The notes under the pieces were generated by a model, which was not told the DNA's origin, did not search any database, and saw only the letters and a program-made list of their open reading frames with translations. From an uncultured Collinsella sp. (GTDB taxonomy: Bacteria; Actinomycetota; Coriobacteriia; Coriobacteriales; Coriobacteriaceae), in NCBI GenBank assembly GCA_900759045.1, contig CAAETU010000010.1, positions 1-43,777 on the forward strand: a stretch of DNA of 43,777 nucleotides, in the 5' to 3' direction. This document shows, piece by piece, positions 40,749 to 43,777 of the stretch (position 1 is the first letter of the stretch; each line of letters starts with the position of its first letter). The position numbers and the translations under genes were made by a program.

Positions 40749-40845
40749 CATTAACGCACAGGCCCAAACAACCACAAAGGGCGCAGTTCACAGGCATATT
40801 TGCGGTGGCTTTACTGCCCATATCGCGTTTGCCCAGATAAAACCT

Positions 40846-40874
40846 GCCAAAATAAACCTGTCCCTTTTTGGTAG
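40846..40874. repeat. REP-like hairpin, degenerate copy
   Basis: CCTGCCAAAA and TTTTGGTAGG form a short stem with one G-T type pair, and the loop contains ACCTGTCCC. It has the layout of the copies at 38234 and 40029. A further degenerate CCACAAAG/TTTGCGGTGG pair lies at about 40771-40808. Confidence 0.45.
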
Positions 40875-40894
40875 GCTTGGGAGATGAGGCTGGG

Positions 40895-41491
40895 ATGGAT
40901 AAGGCTGAGTTGCGGCGGACGGTGATTGCCCGGCGCAATGCTATTGATTTGGATGTGCGGACGGCGAAGTCTACTGTTGTATGCGCGCGGCTTGTTGAGC
41001 TGATGGAGTCCAGCGGCACTGCGGGCCAACGCACCGTTGCCGTCTATGCCGCCATGGGTTCCGAGGTCGACCCAGCCGCGTTTGCCGCCGCGGCCGTCGC
41101 GCGTGGCTGGCGCGTGGCCTATCCGTGCACGCTCTCGGCAGCCGAAGCCACAGCTTGTGGCCAGCGCATGTGCATGCGGGCAGTTGCCGCCGACGATGCG
41201 TCCGCGGCCCCGTTTATCGCCCACCCTACGCGGGCCTTCGCGGCCACGGACATCGACAGCAACCGCTTCCCTATCGTGCCTGCCAAAGCTCTCGACATGA
41301 TTGTCGTGCCGCTCGTGGCCTTCGATCAAACCGGCGCGCGCCTGGGCTACGGCGGCGGTTGCTACGACCGCTACCTACCCACGCTTTCGGCCACATGCCA
41401 GATCATCGGCATCGCCTTTGACGAGCAGCGCGTCGACCACATCCCCACCGATGCCCACGACATGCCGCTGCCCAACATCATCAGCGCCTAA
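40895..41491 (+). CDS. 5-formyltetrahydrofolate cyclo-ligase
   Basis: A 198-residue enzyme that turns 5-formyl-THF into 5,10-methenyl-THF using ATP. GYGGGCYDRY (151-160) is the family signature and RRNAI with KSTV lie in the N-terminal phosphate region. The ATG at 40895 has GAGG 6 bases upstream. Length is normal for the family. Confidence 0.94.
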   Translation: MDKAELRRTVIARRNAIDLDVRTAKSTVVCARLVELMESSGTAGQRTVAVYAAMGSEVDPAAFAAAAVARGWRVAYPCTLSAAEATACGQRMCMRAVAADDASAAPFIAHPTRAFAATDIDSNRFPIVPAKALDMIVVPLVAFDQTGARLGYGGGCYDRYLPTLSATCQIIGIAFDEQRVDHIPTDAHDMPLPNIISA

Positions 41492-41533
41492 CCGCCGCCA
41501 CATCAGCCACGGCTACAGCAGTACCATCGCAGC

Positions 41534-42460
41534 CTAGTGCTCCTCGCCGGCGCGGGCCAGGTCGTAGGGCGTGGTCTGGTAGACGTAGTAGTTGAGCCAG
41601 TTGGTGTAGAGCAACTGAGCCTGGCTGCGCCAGACGTTGCGCGGCTCGGCCGTGGGGTCGTCATTCGGGAAGTAATGCGCCGGAACCTGGGGGTTGAGCC
41701 CGCGCTTCACGTCGCGCTCGTACTCCAGGCGCAACGTGTCGGTATCGTACTCGGGATGGCCAAAGACAAAGAAACGACGGCTGTCGGTCGACTTGACGAT
41801 GTACAGGCCCACCTCGTCGGACACGGCCACGACCTCAAGCTGCGGCTCGGCCTCCACGTCCTCGCGGCGCACATCGGTGTTGCGCGAATGCACGGCATAG
41901 AAACGGTCGTCAAAGCCGCGGACCAGCGGGCTTTGCGGCTTCACCAGATAATGCTCGAACACGCCACTCGCCTTTGCCGGCAGGTCGTACTTCTGGATAC
42001 CGTAATGATGGTAGAGCCCCGCCTGCGCGCCCCAACAAATGTGCAGCGTAGAGTGCACGTGCGTGGTGGACCAATCCATGATCTGGCAGAGCTCGGGCCA
42101 GTAGTCGACCTCTTCGAACGGCATCTGCTCCACCGGCGCGCCCGTGATGATCAGGCCGTCGTAGTGGATGTCGCGGATGTCGTCGAACGTGCGGTAGAAC
42201 GTCTCCAGGTGGCCGGCGCTCACGTGCGTGGCCTCGTGCGTTTTGGTACGCAGCAGATCCACCTCCACCTGCAGCGGCGTGTTGGAGAGCTTGCGCATGA
42301 TCTGCGTCTCGGTGGCGATCTTGGTGGGCATGAGGTTGAGGATGAGCACGCGCAGCGGACGAATGTCCTGGTGCAGCGCGCGGTACTCGGTCATGACAAA
42401 GATGTTCTCGCTCTCGAGCTGCGCGGCGGCAGGGAGGGCGTCGGGGATGCGAATGGGCAT
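41534..42460 (-). CDS. metA: Homoserine O-acetyltransferase, MetA type
   Basis: A 308-residue MetA-family enzyme for methionine synthesis. The nucleophile Cys142 lies in HICWGAQAG, and the histidine and glutamate are in FGHPEYDTDTL. Residue 111 is Glu (TGAPVEQMPF), which in the family points to acetyl-CoA; E. coli MetA has Gly and uses succinyl-CoA. No SAM riboswitch or other leader is obvious in the 211 bases upstream. It converges on the cyclo-ligase gene. Confidence 0.93.
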   Translation of the reverse strand: MPIRIPDALPAAAQLESENIFVMTEYRALHQDIRPLRVLILNLMPTKIATETQIMRKLSNTPLQVEVDLLRTKTHEATHVSAGHLETFYRTFDDIRDIHYDGLIITGAPVEQMPFEEVDYWPELCQIMDWSTTHVHSTLHICWGAQAGLYHHYGIQKYDLPAKASGVFEHYLVKPQSPLVRGFDDRFYAVHSRNTDVRREDVEAEPQLEVVAVSDEVGLYIVKSTDSRRFFVFGHPEYDTDTLRLEYERDVKRGLNPQVPAHYFPNDDPTAEPRNVWRSQAQLLYTNWLNYYVYQTTPYDLARAGEEH

Positions 42461-42563
42461 GGATGCTCCTTACGAGTCAGTTGCAACTATGGTACAACGA
42501 CCGGCTCCATCCGCGCGAGCACATCGCCCAGCGATGCCGTCAGCAGCCCAAATCACTCCAAAA

Positions 42564-42594
42564 GTAGAGATTAAGGCATGTCCCAAAAATCTAC
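42564..42594. repeat. REP-like hairpin with GTCCC core
   Basis: GTAGA (42564-42568) and TCTAC (42590-42594) are arms around a loop with GGCATGTCCC. The short arms make this a weaker member of the REP-like set. It lies between divergent metA and the dehydrogenase gene. Confidence 0.45.
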
Positions 42595-42671
42595 GGCGCT
42601 TTAGCCTAGCAAAGTAGTAGCAGGACGCTACAATGGTTCGACGCGAAAAACTCGGCCGAAAGGATACACAT

Positions 42672-43649
42672 ATGTACCAGACGCGTAAGATCGGTGTGGT
42701 CGGCCAGGGCCACGTAGGAGCACATGTCGCCAACAGCCTGCTCATGCAGGGCATTGCCGATGAGCTGTACCTGTGCGATATCAACGAGGCCAAGGTGACG
42801 TCCGAGGTCCAGGACCTGCGCGACTCCCTTTCGTTTGTCCCGTACAACACCAAGATCGTCAACTGCTACGACCACTACGAGGAGCTTGCCTGCTGCGACG
42901 TCATCGTCAACGCCGCCGGCAAGGTCGCGCTGGCCGCCGGCAACCGCGACGGCGAGCTGTTCTTTACCACCGACGCCGCCCGCACCTTTGCCAAACGCAT
43001 CGTCGACGCCGGCTTTGACGGCATCTTCGTGAGCATCTCCAACCCCTGCGACGTCGTGTGCACCGAGCTGTGGCACCTGACCGGCTACGATCCCAAGAAG
43101 ATTATCGGCTCGGGCTGCGGCCTGGACTCCGCCCGCCTGCGCACCGAGATCTCCAAGAAGGTCGGCGTGAGCCCCAAGTCCATCGACGCCTACATGATCG
43201 GCGAGCACGGCTTTAGCCAGCTTGCCGCCTTTAAGGCCGCAACCATCGCCGGCAAGAGCCTTAACGAACTTCAGGCCGAGAACCCCGACAAGTACGCCTT
43301 CGACCACATGGAGGTTGAGGAGCTTGCACGCAAGGGCGGCTATGTGACCTACCAGGGCAAGCAGTGCACCGAGTACGCCGTTGCCAACTCCGCCGCGCGC
43401 GTCTGCGCCGCTGTGCTGCACAACGAGCACGCCGTGCTTTCGGCCTCTACGCTTATGACCGGCCAGTATGGCGAGGAGGGTATCTTTACCTCCCTGCCGT
43501 GCGTGATCGGTGCCGAGGGCGTCGAGGAGGTCTACACACTCGACCTTTCCGAGCACGAGCTCGAGGGCTTCCACAAGAGCTGCCAGCACATCCGCGACAA
43601 CATCGCCCAACTCGACTGGTGGGACGCCGAGGGCGTCGTCGGCAAGTAG
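42672..43649 (+). CDS. L-lactate/L-2-hydroxyisocaproate dehydrogenase family enzyme
   Basis: A 325-residue NAD-dependent 2-hydroxyacid dehydrogenase. The Rossmann loop GQGHVG is at 11-16, Asp152 and Arg155 lie in LDSARLR, and the catalytic His179 lies in IGEHG. The substrate loop NAAGKVALAAGNRDGELF is unlike the lactate dehydrogenase AGANQKPGETR form and more like that of L-2-hydroxyisocaproate dehydrogenase, so the substrate may be a larger 2-oxo acid. ATG 42672 has AAAGGA 6 bases upstream. The last 128 bases of the window after it show nothing clear. Confidence 0.88.
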   Translation: MYQTRKIGVVGQGHVGAHVANSLLMQGIADELYLCDINEAKVTSEVQDLRDSLSFVPYNTKIVNCYDHYEELACCDVIVNAAGKVALAAGNRDGELFFTTDAARTFAKRIVDAGFDGIFVSISNPCDVVCTELWHLTGYDPKKIIGSGCGLDSARLRTEISKKVGVSPKSIDAYMIGEHGFSQLAAFKAATIAGKSLNELQAENPDKYAFDHMEVEELARKGGYVTYQGKQCTEYAVANSAARVCAAVLHNEHAVLSASTLMTGQYGEEGIFTSLPCVIGAEGVEEVYTLDLSEHELEGFHKSCQHIRDNIAQLDWWDAEGVVGK

Positions 43650-43777
43650 GTCGTCAATCGCCGCAACCTTGCGAATCTATGCGCGATACTAAGCGGGCCG
43701 CGCCGGAATTCTGAAGATTACGAAAAAGAAGAATATATTACAAACGGTGAACGAGCCAAGGCGCGTAAACTCTCTTC

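Noticed and set aside
42461..42671. SAM riboswitch upstream of metA
   Set aside because: I could not find the conserved helices or a following terminator; only a short REP-like hairpin is present.

Overview
The window is high-GC chromosomal DNA that looks like a gut actinobacterium of the class Coriobacteriia, most probably Collinsella or a close relative. This is an inference from gene content (Sec/SipW-dependent TasA-like proteins with an ATYAWF-type signal, a mannose-family PTS with a FrlB-like deglycase, a HicDH-type dehydrogenase) and from GC-rich codon use. No 16S gene is present to prove it.

Left part (1-14253): glmM and a DUF4012 membrane protein, then an EamA transporter, then an eight-gene minus-strand operon. 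Read 5' to 3' (14253 down to 5181) it holds four TasA/camelysin-like secreted proteins, a SipW-type signal peptidase, a membrane-anchored McrB-like AAA+ ATPase, a DUF2357-like protein whose C-terminal half is a long alanine-rich coiled coil, and a second SipW-type signal peptidase. I see no pilin, sortase or flagellar gene. The arrangement suggests a surface-fibre export or assembly system with an unusual cytoplasmic AAA+/DUF2357 module, and it is the best candidate here for an undescribed system.

Middle part (14484-23540): a tRNA-Val(GAC) gene followed by a mobile and defence island. It carries an IS21 IstB remnant, a frameshifted phage scaffold-like remnant, a DUF262 + HEPN gene pair convergent with a cytosine-C5 methyltransferase, an excisionase-like/PriCT-2 remnant cluster, a DUF5710 gene, and a complete Sau3AI-type restriction-modification pair.

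Right of the island (23570-28135): two more TasA-like genes, then a conserved unknown gene on the plus strand, then a membrane-anchored protein with the same C-terminal (V/I)W(L/M)(E/D)G-D-x-x-C signature, followed by a PilZ (c-di-GMP-binding type) gene. This locus has no signal peptidase of its own, so it probably depends on the SipW enzymes left of the island. The island may have been inserted into one larger surface-protein region.

Right part (28264-43777): an AlbA_2/HATPase regulator with two 78-bp repeat arrays upstream; a mannose-family PTS (IIA, IIB, deglycase, IIC, IID) under a GntR/UTRA regulator, probably for an Amadori-type amino sugar; an M16C metallopeptidase; a zinc-ribbon/YD-repeat membrane protein flanked by two inverted copies of one hairpin; hicAB with tandem operator-like repeats; 5-formyl-THF cyclo-ligase; metA of the acetyl-CoA type; and an L-2-hydroxyacid dehydrogenase. 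REP-like hairpins with a GTCCC core recur between genes.
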